Shown here: positions 12,673-25,085 of the stretch, one piece after another
Layout: each line of letters starts with the position of its first letter
Position numbering within the stretch: the first letter of the stretch is position 1
Origin: Schoenoplectus triqueter
Taxonomy: Eukaryota > Streptophyta > Magnoliopsida > Poales > Cyperaceae
DNA length: 64,000 nt
Direction: 5' to 3'
Assembly (NCBI GenBank): GCA_964058805.1
Contig: CAXKVV010000022.1
Span: 868,001 to 932,000, forward strand
Position numbers and translations under genes: made by a program
Notes under the pieces: generated by a model
The model's database searches: none
Seen by the model: only the letters and a program-made list of their open reading frames with translations
What the model was told of the DNA's origin: nothing

Positions 12673-14175
12673 GGGTCCGTTTGGCACTCAATGGAATAGC
12701 AAAAAGTTGGAATAGAATAGCTATTCCGATGAATTAATTTGTCAAACGAATTTTAGACTAAGTAGAAGAGTGCAGAATAGTGCTAATCCGGTATACCAAC
12801 TTATAGGTGGAATACCGGATTAGCTCTCGTCGGAATAGCGATTATTGTTTGATTATATTATATTATATTATTATATTATGATTATGATTAAGATTTAGTA
12901 TTATTATATTATTATATTATTATATTATATTTATGATTATAATTTATTATTATATTAATATTATGATTATTATTTATTATTATTATCATGATATTATTAT
13001 TATTAAATTATTATTATCATTATTGTTATTATATTATCGTTACCATTAGTATTATTATATTATTTATTATTATTATAAATATAATTTTTATATTATATTA
13101 TTATATTATGAATATGAATATAATTATTTTATTATTATATTATTATGATCAAGATTATTTATTATTATATTATTATATTATGATGATTATGATTATGATT
13201 ATTATTATTTATTATTATTTTATTATGTTGTATTATATTATTATATGTTGATTATTGTGATGATTAATTTATTATTATCTTATTATAATTATAATTATTT
13301 ATAATTTTTTAATGATTATGATTATATTTTTATTATTATATTATTATGATTATGATTATGGTTATATTATTATGATCATGATTATGATTATGATTATTAT
13401 ATTATAATTATATTATTAAAATTATGATTACTTATTATTATTATATTTTTATAATTATGATTGTAATTATAATTTTTTATTATTATATTACTATATTATG
13501 ATTATGTTTATATTTTTATTATATTACTATTATAATATTATTATTTATTATGATTATTTTTTATTACTTTATTATTATTTTATTATGTTGTATTATATTA
13601 TTATATGTTGATTATATTTATAATTAATTTATTATTATTATTATTATAATTTATAATTATTTTTATGATCATGATTATATTTTTATTATTATATTATTAT
13701 GATTATGATTATGGTTATATTATTATGATTATGACTATAATTATTATTATCATGATTATGATAATGATTATTATATTATTAAAATTATGATTATTTATTA
13801 TTATATTATTATAATTATGATTGTAATTATAATTTTTTATTATTATATTACTATATTATGATTATGTTTATATTTTTATTATATTACTATTATAATATTA
13901 TTATTTATTATGATTATTATTTATTACTTTATTATTATTATTATTATCTTACTATTATGATTATTATTTTACTATTATTAGTATCATCATCATTATTAGT
14001 ATCATAATTATTCATATTTTAACTATTCTGAGTAACAACTGCCAAACGATGTTTTCGCTCTTCCGAATAGTCAAAAATACCACTCTTCTACCACTCTTCC
14101 AAAAAAATATTATTCTATCACTCTTCCAAAATTACCACTCTTCCAAAGCTATTCCTTGATTTGCCAAACGGACCC
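12673..14175. mobile_element. 1.5-kb TIR element enclosing an ATT-rich microsatellite
   Basis: The termini are GGGTCCGTTTGGCA and TGCCAAACGGACCC, a 14-bp perfect inverted repeat, with further inverted similarity inside (words such as GGAATAGC). ATATA lies directly outside both ends (12668-12672 and 14176-14180), possibly a short target duplication within AT-rich DNA. The ends resemble those of 27133-27576 and 59027-59343, so all three may belong to one group (Harbinger- or hAT-like; class not certain). There is no coding capacity. Confidence 0.62.
12843..14030. repeat. 1.2-kb ATT/TTA/ATG microsatellite with a ~360-bp higher-order duplication
   Basis: The stretch is almost entirely A and T with occasional G, in ATT, TTA and ATG registers. 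A block beginning near 13200 repeats about 360 bp further on: TTATTATGTTGTATTATATTATTATATGTTGATTA occurs at about 13219 and 13579, and the AATTATGATTGTAATTATAATTTTTTATT block at about 13452 and 13812. The long open frame at 12988-13251 consists only of these codons and is not a gene. Confidence 0.9.
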
Positions 14176-14302
14176 ATATAGAATAAGATTTTAGTGTAAA
14201 CTAGAACAAAAAAAAAATTTGAATTTCAAACTCTTATTAATTTCCAATCATGACATTTTTAGAAAATGAGTCGTCTATATATATATATAGAAAAACACCT
14301 CC

Positions 14303-14905
14303 GTAAGTTTAACTCAAAAAATACATCAAATCATTTTCAAATTTTAATTTATCATGCTCATTAAATTCTTTATATGAAAATCTTATTGGATGAAAAAATT
14401 TGGAGTGTTTTGAGTTTTTTAAGTCATGATTTTTAATTTTTAAAAATCAACTCTAAAAATAAAAATAATATATTCAATACTTGAACATCATTTTAAAAAA
14501 TTAAAAACGGTGACTTTAAAATCTCAAAACACTCCAAATTTTTGCATCCCACGAGATTTTCATATAAATTTTTTAATGAGGATGATAAATTAAAATTTAT
14601 AGATGATTTGGTATATTTTTTGAGTTAAACTCATAGAGTCTTATAGGATGCAAAAATTTAGAGTGTTTTGAGTTTTTTAAGTCGTCGTTTTTAATTTCAA
14701 AAAATGATGTTTAAATATTGAATATATTATTATTATTAGAGCTAATTTTTAAAAATAAAAAACCATGATTCAAAGAACTCAAAACACTCCAATTTTTTGA
14801 ATCCCATAAGGTTTTCATATAAATAATTTAATGATCATGATAAATTAAAATTTAGAAATAATTTGATGTAGTTTTTGAGTTAAGCTCACGGAAGGTCTCT
14901 GTGAG
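14303..14905. repeat. cluster of foldback (TTAAGCTCAAAAA-type) MITE copies
   Basis: The motif GTTTAACTCAAAAAATACATCAAATCATTTTCAAATTTTAATTTATCATG appears here and then inverted (AAATTAAAATTTATAGATGATTTGG...TTTTTTGAGTTAAACTC), then again in a second hairpin ending near 14890. GAGTGTTTTGAGTTTTTTAAGTC and its complement mark the centres. The array looks like two copies joined or one nested. Related copies are at 42132-42473 and, much decayed, at 28843-29135 and 6300-6400. Confidence 0.6.
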
Positions 14906-15719
14906 CTTAACCTCACGATATCTTTACTCTTTATACTTGCAGTCTCATTCCAAATCTTAACCTTAAATCTGAAATTAAATTAATAACCTAAATTTTTCTT
15001 TGATTAAATCAATTTGTCTAACTTCCTCAGCATAAATGAATTGACGAGTTAAAAGTAAACATTTTTTCCTTCTCATACCATGGTAGATTGACATTAAAAT
15101 GTAAGTTCAAATTTCTTATGTGTGAACTGATATGGAATTGTTTAATCATATGCATTCTTATTTGCGAAAAAAATGAATATATATTTAGGGTATTAAAGAG
15201 CAAGTTAAAAATTTAACTTCTCAATCTTTTCTTCCACGATGTAAATAAGTGAAAAATATTCTTTTTGTTGCATAATTCACAAATTAGTAATCAAATGCTT
15301 GAATGGAATATGGATATATGTACATTCAGGGGAGAGGGTCAGCTGACTCATAAATTTTGGAAAATAATATTTTTAAATTAAAATGTAGTTAATTCGATCT
15401 AATTTCTAATCTTCGGTAAGAATATATATTAAATTGTTAAATTTTTTTATTTAATATCTTTATTAGTTAATGAATTATTATAATTCAATTATTCATCCTC
15501 TGCCAAAATCCTACATCCTTCTTGATTGGAATTATTTAGTTTTGTAATTCGTTATAGAATCTGAGTAATTTGTTTTGTGGTTACAGTATTTAAAAAATAT
15601 TCTAATCGGCCGATTATGCATTATAATCAGTGACGGAGTTAAAACGAAACTGCGGAAATCATTTCACCGACTAAACTCTTAATTATTTCTGCCCGAATTT
15701 TCCTCTTGTTGGGCCAGTC
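14906..15719. other. gene-free AT-rich interval
   Basis: Nothing coding or bounded. GTGACGGAGTTAAAACG near 15632 may be a trace of the CAG-GGCGGA family. Confidence 0.45.
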
Positions 15720-16166
15720 TAGGGTGTCAATAGGTAGGGTCGGAACGGATTCGAGTCGGGTCATATTATTTTTTTATTATTTTTTTTTCTGATTTGAATC
15801 TGATCGGATTAAATTTGGGTCAAAAATCTTGACTCATACCTGTCCCAACGGGTTACGGATCGATCCGACCCGATCCGTGTAAAATAATTAAATATTTATT
15901 AATTATTTTTATATAATTTTAAGTAATAAAATATTGATTGATTTATAATTAATCTTAATTAGTATATAGTTAGTGTATATTTAAGCTTTAATTAGTACTA
16001 AATCACAAAATTACTTCAACAAACATAATTAATCGGGTCAGGTTGACCCGAATCCGACCTAACACGATTCAGATCAAAAAAATCCCGACCGATTTATTTT
16101 CGAGTCATGTCGGGTCGGGTCGGATCGGATTAACCTGTCAGGTTGGGTCAATAATTTACACCCCTA
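15720..16166. mobile_element. hAT-type element with perfect 8-bp TSD
   Basis: TAGGGTGTCAATAGGTAGGGTC opens and GGGTCAATAATTTACACCCCTA closes the element. GGCCAGTC flanks it exactly on both sides (15712-15719 and 16167-16174). The subterminal regions are rich in CGGGTCGGGT / CCGATCCGAC words and the middle is AT-rich. It lies in a host sequence (TTGGGCCAGTC...CCCAATTTC) that becomes continuous if the element is removed. No transposase. Confidence 0.85.
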
Positions 16167-16218
16167 GGCCAGTCCCAATTTCAGGGATTTAATTTATGTA
16201 GTCCATTAGTTTCATCAA

Positions 16219-16616
16219 GAATTCTTAATACATAAAAGAGAGTTAAGTTTTCAAATTTTTAATCACGTCACATCATCAATTTTCTTCATCATTAATTTTA
16301 TTTAAATCTTTTTATTTTTTTGAATTCAAGAGTTTATATAAAATAATTTATGTCTCCATATTTAATATAATGTGTGTAATGTACTTCAAGTGAAACTTCA
16401 CTCTTAAATTGATCTATTTTTTAATATTATAATTTATATATTATCGTATATTAAATTATATTATTTAATATTATAATTATTATTATTATTATATTATTAC
16501 TTAGTATGTCTAATTTTCTTTGATGTAGAATTTTATTAAATATATTTAAAATTTTATATTAATTATTTATTTGAGCATTATATTGTCGAGATAAAACCTG
16601 AGTTACAGCTTTAGTT
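16219..16616 (+). repeat. dispersed repeat family R, copy 2
   Basis: Runs from GAATTCTTAATACATAAAAGAG to ATAAAACCTGAGTTACAGCTTTAGT. Internal words shared with copy 1 include CATCATTAATTTTATTTAAATCTTTTTAT and ATTATTTATTTGAGCA(T)TATATTGTCG. Confidence 0.5.
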
Positions 16617-17514
16617 AATAAATAATATATAATATACAAACGAACACTAATTTATAATATAAAGCGTGATTTTTTCCCCAAGTAAAGTGCTTTGACAATT
16701 GTTGTAATTTTTGCTTAATAATTTTGTTGTTTTTGTTTTCTCCTTAAGGTTTGTTATTATGATTAGTTTTTTTTTTTTGCTTACAATAATAACTATAACG
16801 TGGACAATGAATTTTGGACCCGTAATGTTACAACTGCATAAGTAATCTTATTAGGACTTCGAGTTTTACTTAAATTTTTTTTCTATGTATATAATTTTTG
16901 GAACAATTATTTATGTTACCAGTAGTTATATGTGTTTGATAATTGGTTAATTGAAACCATTAAAAAAAATTTCATATAGCTGTAGATCAAATTTTATTAC
17001 TTCTAGAATTTTTATTATTTTTTAGATAACTGAAAATCACTTGATTTAATTATTATAAACCATCTAAAGAAAATAATTTTCTAATTATTTATGAGAATAA
17101 TAAAAATAATAATAAATATAAAATAGGATTTACAACTAAATTTAGCTATAAAAATTATGTTGAATGATGCAGATAACTAAAAATTAATTTCTTGCACTAC
17201 TATACATAATCAATACAGCTTACCTCTCCATCTGAGAAGTTTCAAATTCAAAAAAACTTTATGAATATTAAACTCCGATCTTTGCTAATAATAAAAGAAA
17301 AAAAAGATTTCTTTTTGACAAAAGCAGGCAAATTATCTATTATTTTTCATTGTATTTCGAAGAATCATACAAAAATAATTTGTTTCAAGCTAAAAAGTAA
17401 GAAATAGAAAGAAACAGACTGTCCAAACTTTCCATACACTCAACATCTCACTTGTCCTAGAATCCTACAAAGATTTATCAATGAAAATTAAATTTCCGTA
17501 GACTTAGAGGTGGC
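16617..17514. other. gene-free AT-rich interval
   Basis: I see no gene and no bounded repeat. Confidence 0.5.
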
Positions 17515-17799
17515 AGAATCCGACCCGACCCGAGAAACCCGTCTGACCCGTCCGGATCTGAATCCAATCTGATCTGTTTTTTTAAGAAAATCAAACTGAC
17601 CTGACCCGACCTGACTCGACCTGACCTGAGGTCAAATGACTTTCAATCAAATCAAAATCTATCAACGATCTGAAAAAGCACAATATGTAAATTGATCCGA
17701 CCCGACCCGATCCGACCCGACCCAATTTCTTTTAGAAAGTCAAACTGACCCGACCTGTCCGACCCGAACCCGACCCGACCCGCCCGATTTTCACCTCTA
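17515..17799 (-). mobile_element. hAT-type MITE rich in GACCC, copy 2 (inverted)
   Basis: TAGAGGTGGCAGAATCCGACCC opens and CCGATTTTCACCTCTA closes the element. Read on the minus strand, the inner block TCAATTTACATATTGTGCTTTTTCAGATCGTTGATAG lines up with copy 1 at about 11617-11652. The flanks show no clear target duplication. Confidence 0.65.
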
Positions 17800-19999
17800 T
17801 ATATAATCCAATGAGGTTGATATGTAGCGTTCATTGCATAGTCATTTGTTGGCGCCGCATTGGAACCATTTTCTTGTTAGGTAATGAAATCAAAGTAAAA
17901 GCATATTTGAACGCTCGGTTTGATGAACAGAGCAGTAGTGGGATTTCAAATCCTGACTTCTTCATCGCACCATGGGTTGTTCGTGCCGACAAAATGATTA
18001 ATCCTCGAAGTTGGATCGTGTCAATCCAGAGATGAGATTTTCTTCTATGATTCGATTATTCCGTGATAAGACAATTCGTTTGTTTTACATTTAGATTTAA
18101 GGGCTGTATTTTTTTTTTTTGTTTTAGTAACTGCAACCCCTGGTGTTAGTCCGCTATATAAAATTTAAGGGCTTGACCAATTTTTTACTAAAAATATACG
18201 ATAATAGAGAACGAAAATAATCGTTGGATGAGATCGATAAAATATATATTTTATCTTGTTTTACACTTATAAAATAATGTAATTTTTTAAATGTAAAGGG
18301 ACCAAAATTTTATTCTGTTAAAAATAATCATGTTAGATTCTGAGAAAAAAGTTTAACCTTTTTCTAAAGAAAAATTGTTAACAAAAGATCGCCGTTGAAA
18401 AGAGAGAGACTTTTTTTTCAAATTATAAAATGATGGACCACAAAATAACAAAAATTAATGCCGTATGCAGCTGGTTGAATATTACCAACGATAAATAGAA
18501 TAATCGTTGTGACTAAACGTATTAATTGTTCAAATATATCCTAACTAGCATCAAATTATCGATGAAGTTCCGTAGTATTTCCACCTCTCCTCATTTATAT
18601 ATAAAAAAAATTGCTCACGGTTTCTCGCCTTTTCTGAAATACCGTATGCAGCTGACTATGATTCAATATTTTTTTATAGAAAAATGAGTCTACCTCTCAA
18701 ATTTTAATTTGATTTAGTATGTATATAATTAATATCATGATATATTCCATATTATATTTCAATATTTTTTCAATTAATGATTATATTAATAATTTTGATC
18801 ATGTTTTTCTAAATAGTTTTTAATATAATTTAAATTTAAATAAATTATACTAATTATTATTCAAAAGACACATTAAGTACTATTAGTTTCTCCTGTTTAA
18901 GTCTCAAGACGCACAATAAAACATATGTTAACCTAATATATTTTTCAAAGACAAAATGTGCGCACCATGTTGATCATGACTATAATATCAAATTTCAAAC
19001 TCAAAATTTGCTTTCGAAGATTATTGAAATAGTAATTATCAAATGATCTATTCAGCCTCCTCATTTAATAAGTATCACATAATAATTTTTTTCTCAAATA
19101 ATTTCTGATTAGGATTTGCACCACTCCAGATATTTCCAAATTCGACAAATTTTACGAGACCAGAACATTTATTTTATATCACTCATAAATTTATAAGATT
19201 TTTTTTCTGAAAAAATTTATAAGCTTTCTATTTTTTTGCATAATTTATTAATACTAGGATTTTCACCGGGTATTCGCTCCAGAGAAACAATATTTAAAGA
19301 ACTAATCCTTTAATGGAATATAACTTCGAAAAATAAGATCTTTTTAAATACTTTTTGAAATATCGAAGAGGTATATAAATAATAACAGTATAATTAGCCA
19401 CATGATATTAATTGTACATAGAGGAAAACAAAAAAAAACATTTTCAGTTAGAAGTTATGCATCTTAGATATATCAAACACCTATCGTTTCACTGAGGAGA
19501 GAGTAATTCATGGCACCTGAGCCGTCCAAGTCCAATAAAAAATAAATCAAATGGATGATAGATTTGGTCACTGAAAATATTAATCAGTGTTGGTATATTG
19601 GCATTGGGTATTGTGGAAGAAAGATTATTACTTAGAAAATTTGTAAAATATGACACTAATTGTTAGTTTGTTACTATTCATCAGTATCGAATATTATTCG
19701 TCTGACAATGATATTCAATACTATTCGTCTGTTCCATCAGTATGAAACGCTAATCCGACACTTGATGACATTTTTAATCCGACACTAATTATCATTTGAC
19801 TCATTTCTTACTAATGAATGATGTGGCATACTAGGATTAACCTCTTTATGAATTATTATAATTATAATTTTGCTACATGATTTATTGAATTATAAAATTA
19901 GAAATTATTTTCCGTCAAAATTTATGAATTGTGACTATGTTTATAGTTAACCCGTCAACTATGATCTCTTAAATGGAGACAGCAAATCATGGTAGTATG
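17800..19999. other. gene-free interval
   Basis: The plus-strand open frame at 17811-18035 has a slightly protein-like composition, but I recognise no domain and it has no clear gene context. CCGTATGCAGCTG occurs at about 18462 and 18643, a small direct repeat. No other structure seen. Confidence 0.4.
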
Positions 20000-20712
20000 T
20001 AGGGCTGTCAATGGATCGGATTCGAATCGGATTATGAAGGATCTAAATGTGAATTCATTAAAAATTTATAAAATCCATATGCGGATTCATATCCAATAAA
20101 ATTTTGAGAATTCAAATACGAACCATATTTATTATTACAATGAATTTCGGATCGAATTCAGATCATATTTCGGATCTTGTATTATAATAATATTAAAAAT
20201 AACATAATTAATATATGACAAGAAAAAATATCATGTTATCTTAAAATTATTTCAAATGTAACAACAATCATAATTCACATTTGCTATTATAATAACCTTA
20301 AAATTATTTGTTCTAATCATAAATGTTGCAACAATCATAACTATTTGTTCCAATTTTCAAAATATACAATAAACATCAAATAACATAATAAAATATACAT
20401 AATTAATACAATAACTACTATGCAACTTTATGAATCAACACAGAGTGAAACATAAATATTGCTCTTTAATTTAAACTAAATTGAACATGTTTATTTTATT
20501 AATTGATATATAATATAATTTTATTTATTTATTGAATTCATAGGGATTCGAATTCGAATTTTATAAGATCCAAATGAGAATCCATTATATTAGATGAATT
20601 ATTTTCTAAAATTTATGCGGATCTAATAAACTAATAAATATATTTTAAGGATCTACATTTACGCGGATTTATATTGGATTTTTGGATTATGAATATGCAT
20701 TGGTATGTTTCT
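20000..20712 (+). mobile_element. hAT-like element, copy with intact left end
   Basis: It begins TAGGGCTGTCAATGGATCGG and runs in parallel with 8027-8565, then stops within the inverted counterpart of its own start (GAATATGCATTG at about 20690-20701). The right terminus is lost. It ends only about 240 bp upstream of the start codon of the DUF599 gene at 20955, so it may contribute promoter sequence. Confidence 0.58.
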
Positions 20713-20954
20713 GCGCATATGCGTTAATTCCTAATTTTGTGCCGCGAAAATTGTGCACTCTTTGTTAGACATCTGTCGCTCACCACTCATATATTCGCTC
20801 TCCAATTTTCCGAACTATATATCTTTCACCTCCTTGCATCCCCAAATTGTGAAAATCAAAAGGACAAAAAACCCTACTCCAAAAAGCGCCTTCCCCAAAT
20901 TTCCGAAGAAAAATTCTTATCTTGTGAGGAGCGTAGACATACAAAATTGCGACC

Positions 20955-21840
20955 ATGGAAAAACAAGAGCTGGATTGTGCGTTGGTCCCTATTGGTGTCT
21001 TGGCTCTTTTGGGGTACCATTTGTGGCTTCTCTACCGTGTGGTGAAGCATCCAAGCACCACTGTTATTGGAATCAACTCCATGAATCGTCGCCTATGGGT
21101 TCAATTTATAATGCAGGTTAATTGAGCTCTCTTGTAATCTCTTTAATTTTTAATTTCATTGCCTTTTCCCTAGCTAATATTTTTGTTGTCGTATATTATA
21201 AACTTAACTTAATAGAAAAAACTCTCTTCCACGAAATATGTAACTTTTATGTGACTTATGCATACAATAAAACTACAAGCTGGGAAATTATATATATATA
21301 AAAAAAAAAGATGCTATGTTAAGTTAGTGCTAGAATTAGGGAACTTATCTATTGACGTGTTAGGTCAAACTAAATCCTGCACGATTCGGGATTTCGGGTC
21401 ATCCGACCAAAAAAAAAAATCGATCATATTGCTGTTGCACTTGCACCTTGATTTTTTTTTTATAAAGTGGCAAGCAAGCCACCGATTGTTGCATTTTAAT
21501 CTTCCATTTTTGATCGGGTGGCCCAAATTTTTTTCCTTTTCCGATTTTGGCATAATGTATTGCTGTTTGGGCCTTTTTCTTTTTGTATGGTAAGATGCGG
21601 CCTGATTCTCTGCTGCGCAACACCATACAGCGCAGCATATGTCGAATTAGATGAGATACTTGGATGTTGATTGTTGGATCTTCTGCTTCCCTTTTATCTA
21701 TGGATTTTTTGTGTGCATGGCTCAAGTTATTTAAACTGTGTAATTTTGTTTGGTGCCAAGTAACAAACTGATTGAGGTATTGGTACTTGGAGTTGGAGAA
21801 AATTATTATCAGCTTTAACGTACATACGTACGTACGTACG

Positions 21841-21891
<51 letters not shown>

Positions 21892-23575
21892 GTGGGCTGA
21901 ACTTTGTGCTAATTATTTTGGAGTTATATTCCTGTCAGCATTTATATGTAACTGGCAAAAAGTGGAACTAATTCACTGGCTTTCATTTCTTCCGAAACAT
22001 ACAACATATCAGAACATAACACTCAATACAGATTTCCGTCCTAAACTGTACCAGCACACTGATGCTGGCTTACCACAATGAAATTGCCCATCCCAATTAA
22101 TAGAAAAGTAATAAGACCTTGGCTGGAAATTTTTATCAACTGTAAATTTTTCAAATGACATGATAATTAGCCCTACTTAATCATGCCAGATATATAATGG
22201 TAGTTGGAAATAAAATTTCATCTAAGTGGTCCGCGATCTAATAACTTATTTATGAAGTTTCATGTCACTTTTTTGTTAGTTTGTCCATTTCAAATGTAAC
22301 CATATACAACTAGTTATAATTCTCATGTTTTTCAGGATCCAACCAAATATGGAGTGCTCGCAGTGCAGAGTATTCGCAACAACATAATGGCATCAACTCT
22401 CCTTGCGTCCACAGCAATTATGCTGAGTTCCATCATAGCTGTCATCATGACGAACAGCAATAGCGCCACTATGGGCGGCATCCGAGGTGGGGCTATAATT
22501 TATGGCAATACAACCCAACTAGGGCTCTCAGTGAAGTGTCTTGCCATACTAGTGTGCTTTCTCCTGGCTTTCTTCTTGAACTTGCAATCCATCCGCTACT
22601 ATAGCCACGGTACTTAGTAAATTACACAACTATTCAATGAGAAATTCTTTCATACTTTGTGTTCTCAATTCACACGTGGTAAATGGGCCTGATAAGATGC
22701 AATGAATAATTATGGTTCAGAGTATCTGTACTTAAACTCTTTAATTAAGCAATTAATCTCAACGGACATCTTGTCATTAAGCAGAAATTGGGATTATCAC
22801 ATTCTTTTTTTGTTTTTTATTATTTGATGTATCTAATAAATTAGAATTTTGATCGATTTGCCCCCACACAGAAGAAGTTGATAAAAAATAGAATTTCCCC
22901 TCTTTATTATGCTACTTTGTCTTTAAATATATTTCAGAAGTAAAAGAGGTTAAAATTAATGAAGTGTCACTGAAGTATTCTTTATGGCATTAGTGGTTGT
23001 ATTGAAATTGATAAGCATCTCTTCGGTTTTTGATAAAAAGACTAACTGGAAATAACAGTCACAAAAACTTGTCTGATGACCATGATAGGAAAAAGCTAAA
23101 AGGGCTCCCTGCTGTTATCAACTCCACGTTTATGTAATTATGTTTCAATGTAGTTACAAATAAAGAAAGGTCTAAAAATGACAAAAGAATACCCTTTAAA
23201 GGACTACTGCAATTAACTTTGTGGCATCAAAATTGCAGTGCATATATGTTTGAATTTCTGATGGGATTTTTTTCTTAAATAACAGGTAGCATACTAATAA
23301 ATGTACCATTCAACAAGCTCTCAACATCAGGATCCCTGCCACCAGGCCCTGCAGCAAGGTATGTGGCAAGTGTCCTTAATCGAGGAAGTTACTTCTGGTC
23401 ACTAGGTCTTAGAGCCCTCTACTTCTCACTGCCAATATTTTTATGGGTCTTTGGACCTATACCGATGTTGGTTTGCTGCTTGGTGCTGGTCTCTATTTTG
23501 TATTTCCTGGATGTCTACTCTAAGTACGATATCACTGATGTTAATAACGCGGATGGTGAAAATGATACATGCTAG
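20955..23575 (+). CDS. DUF599 membrane protein, paralog A
   Basis: Three exons: 20955-21116, 22336-22609 and 23286-23575. All junctions are GT-AG; phases are 0 after exon 1 and 1 inside a Gly codon after exon 2. The product is 241 residues and matches DUF599, a plant family of unknown biochemical function. The start MEKQELDCALVPIG carries a first hydrophobic segment (about residues 8-29), then the motif TVIGINSMNRRLWVQ. Further hydrophobic segments are at about 72-94 (after SIRNNIMASTLL), 120-140 (before NLQSIRYYSHG) and near the C-terminus (LYFSLPIFLWVFGPIPM and on). It is therefore a multi-pass membrane protein, compartment not known. Intron 1 (1.2 kb) contains a compound microsatellite. 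The neighbour at 24185-25085 on the other strand is a close paralog. Confidence 0.88.
21813..21888. repeat. compound microsatellite in intron 1 of DUF599 paralog A
   Basis: Blocks of ACGT, then ACAT, then AT follow directly on one another (ACGTACGTACGT..., ACATACATACAT..., ATATAT...). Such tracts are often length-variable. Confidence 0.9.
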
Positions 23576-24184
23576 GTTAATGGCCAGTATATTTACTTAT
23601 CAGCCTTCAGAATAATCCAGAATGAACAATGTAGAGGGTTAGTATATTGTGAGGTCTGAGAGCGGTTTGTTCAGTGATCGCTGAATTTCAGCTCTCTTAT
23701 GTTTTAGCTATACTGTGATTATATAGTAATATTGGATTATTAAGAAAATAAAATGTAGTGCAGAGCTGATACATCCAGTTAGAAATGGATGACTCAGATT
23801 AGATAAAAGCATCCATTCTACCATGCTGATGTAGTCATGGATGATTGTCTGATCAAGGAACCGGTTCTTTGCTTTGCATTTCAATACCATTTATATGCAT
23901 GATTATGCTTGCGTTTTTCACTGTAAAACAGTAAAAGCATTGATTTTGGAAAGAAGCAAAGGTAATCGAAGCAAAATAATAATATTATAAATTTCTTATC
24001 CCATTACAACCTTACCAAACGTAACCAAACGAGCAAAATGGAAAGAAAGCAAAACCAATTGCTTTCTTGTTCCCAATTTATTCATATAATAATCATGTTC
24101 CCTTACAAATAAACACGTCCCAAATCAAATTCAACGGTCATTGAATTAGATTTGAATTGGACGTCTTTGTAATCTTTTAACAAC
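23576..24184. other. intergenic space between the two DUF599 genes, shared 3' side
   Basis: The 609 bp hold the 3' ends of two convergent genes. An AATAAA at about 23745 is a possible polyadenylation signal for the plus-strand gene. No other gene seen. Confidence 0.5.
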
Positions 24185-25085
24185 TCATTCAGGGTTTACC
24201 ATGCCATTTGGTGATCCTTCACCAATCATGTTATATCCCGAGTGCAAGTCCAGAAAGTATAGCACAGCAACCAGAACCAAAGAGCTCGCAACCATCGGTA
24301 ACGGACCGAACAACCAAAAGAACATAGGAATGGAGAAATAGAAGGTGTGGATGCCTAGAGACCAGAAATAAGAAGCTTTGTTCAAGACACGAGCCACATA
24401 TTTTGAATCAGATGCACCTCCAAAACTGCACTGGCGCATAACTGGCACACTAATCAGCATACTACCATGACTGTAGTACCGAACGGATTGCAAATTAAAG
24501 AGGAAGGCAAGTGTGAAGCAGAGAATTATGCTGAAAAACTTGAGGGGCAGTAGATGGTAGCTCCGATTTCCTAAGAGCCCGAAAACAAGTGTTTGGCCTC
24601 GTAAGAAATCTTTGCTGTTACCATTATTGCTGTTGTTATTATTGCTGCTCATCAGCACTACTATTAGAGTGCAAAGCATGACAGCTGCCGTAGCTAGAAG
24701 AGTCGACGCCATTATGTTGTTTCTCAGCGTCTGGACCCCCAAGATTCCATTTTTAAAGGGATCCTGTTCGTCATGACAAATAATTCATTCATATAATATC
24801 AGTTATAGTTAATTAGATCTTTTGCTACATTGTAAACTTGTATTAACAACATGCCAAAGCTCCAACTGTTACATCAACTGAAATGACAAAAAAGAAAAAA
24901 AACGATTGAGATTGATTATATACCTCCATAATTGTTTCGATCCAGATTCGGCGATTGATGGCATTGGTGCCGATCACTGTTTTTGTTGGTTGATGGATGA
25001 TTCGGTGTAGCAGCCATAAGTGGTAGCCTACCATTAAAGCAAGCCCTAAAGGAACCAAAATGAAGTCTAGGTCGCTTTTCTCCAT
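24185..25085 (-). CDS. DUF599 membrane protein, paralog B
   Basis: Two exons: 25085-24924 and 24763-24185; the product is 246 residues. The start MEKSDLDFILVPLG, the motif TKTVIGTNAINRRIWIE, the block RNNIMASTLLATAAVML and the block NLQSVRYYSHGSMLIS match paralog A one for one. Exon 1 has exactly the same length (162 bp) and the same splice point. The intron that splits the Gly codon in YYSHG of paralog A is absent here; coding runs straight through HGSM. An Asn/Ser-rich loop (NNNNSNNGNS, about residues 88-97) is longer than in A. A TATA box lies at 25146-25152. The gene pair is tail to tail, so it arose by inverted duplication or by tandem duplication plus inversion. Function unknown, as for the family. 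Confidence 0.88.

Noticed and set aside
12988..13251. 87-codon open frame of Ile, Tyr, Leu, Met and Asn
   Set aside because: It consists only of ATT/TAT/ATG microsatellite codons.
21399..21857. 152-codon minus-strand open frame starting MYVCMYVRTYVC
   Set aside because: Its start is made of the ACGT/ACAT microsatellite and it lies antisense within intron 1 of the DUF599 gene.
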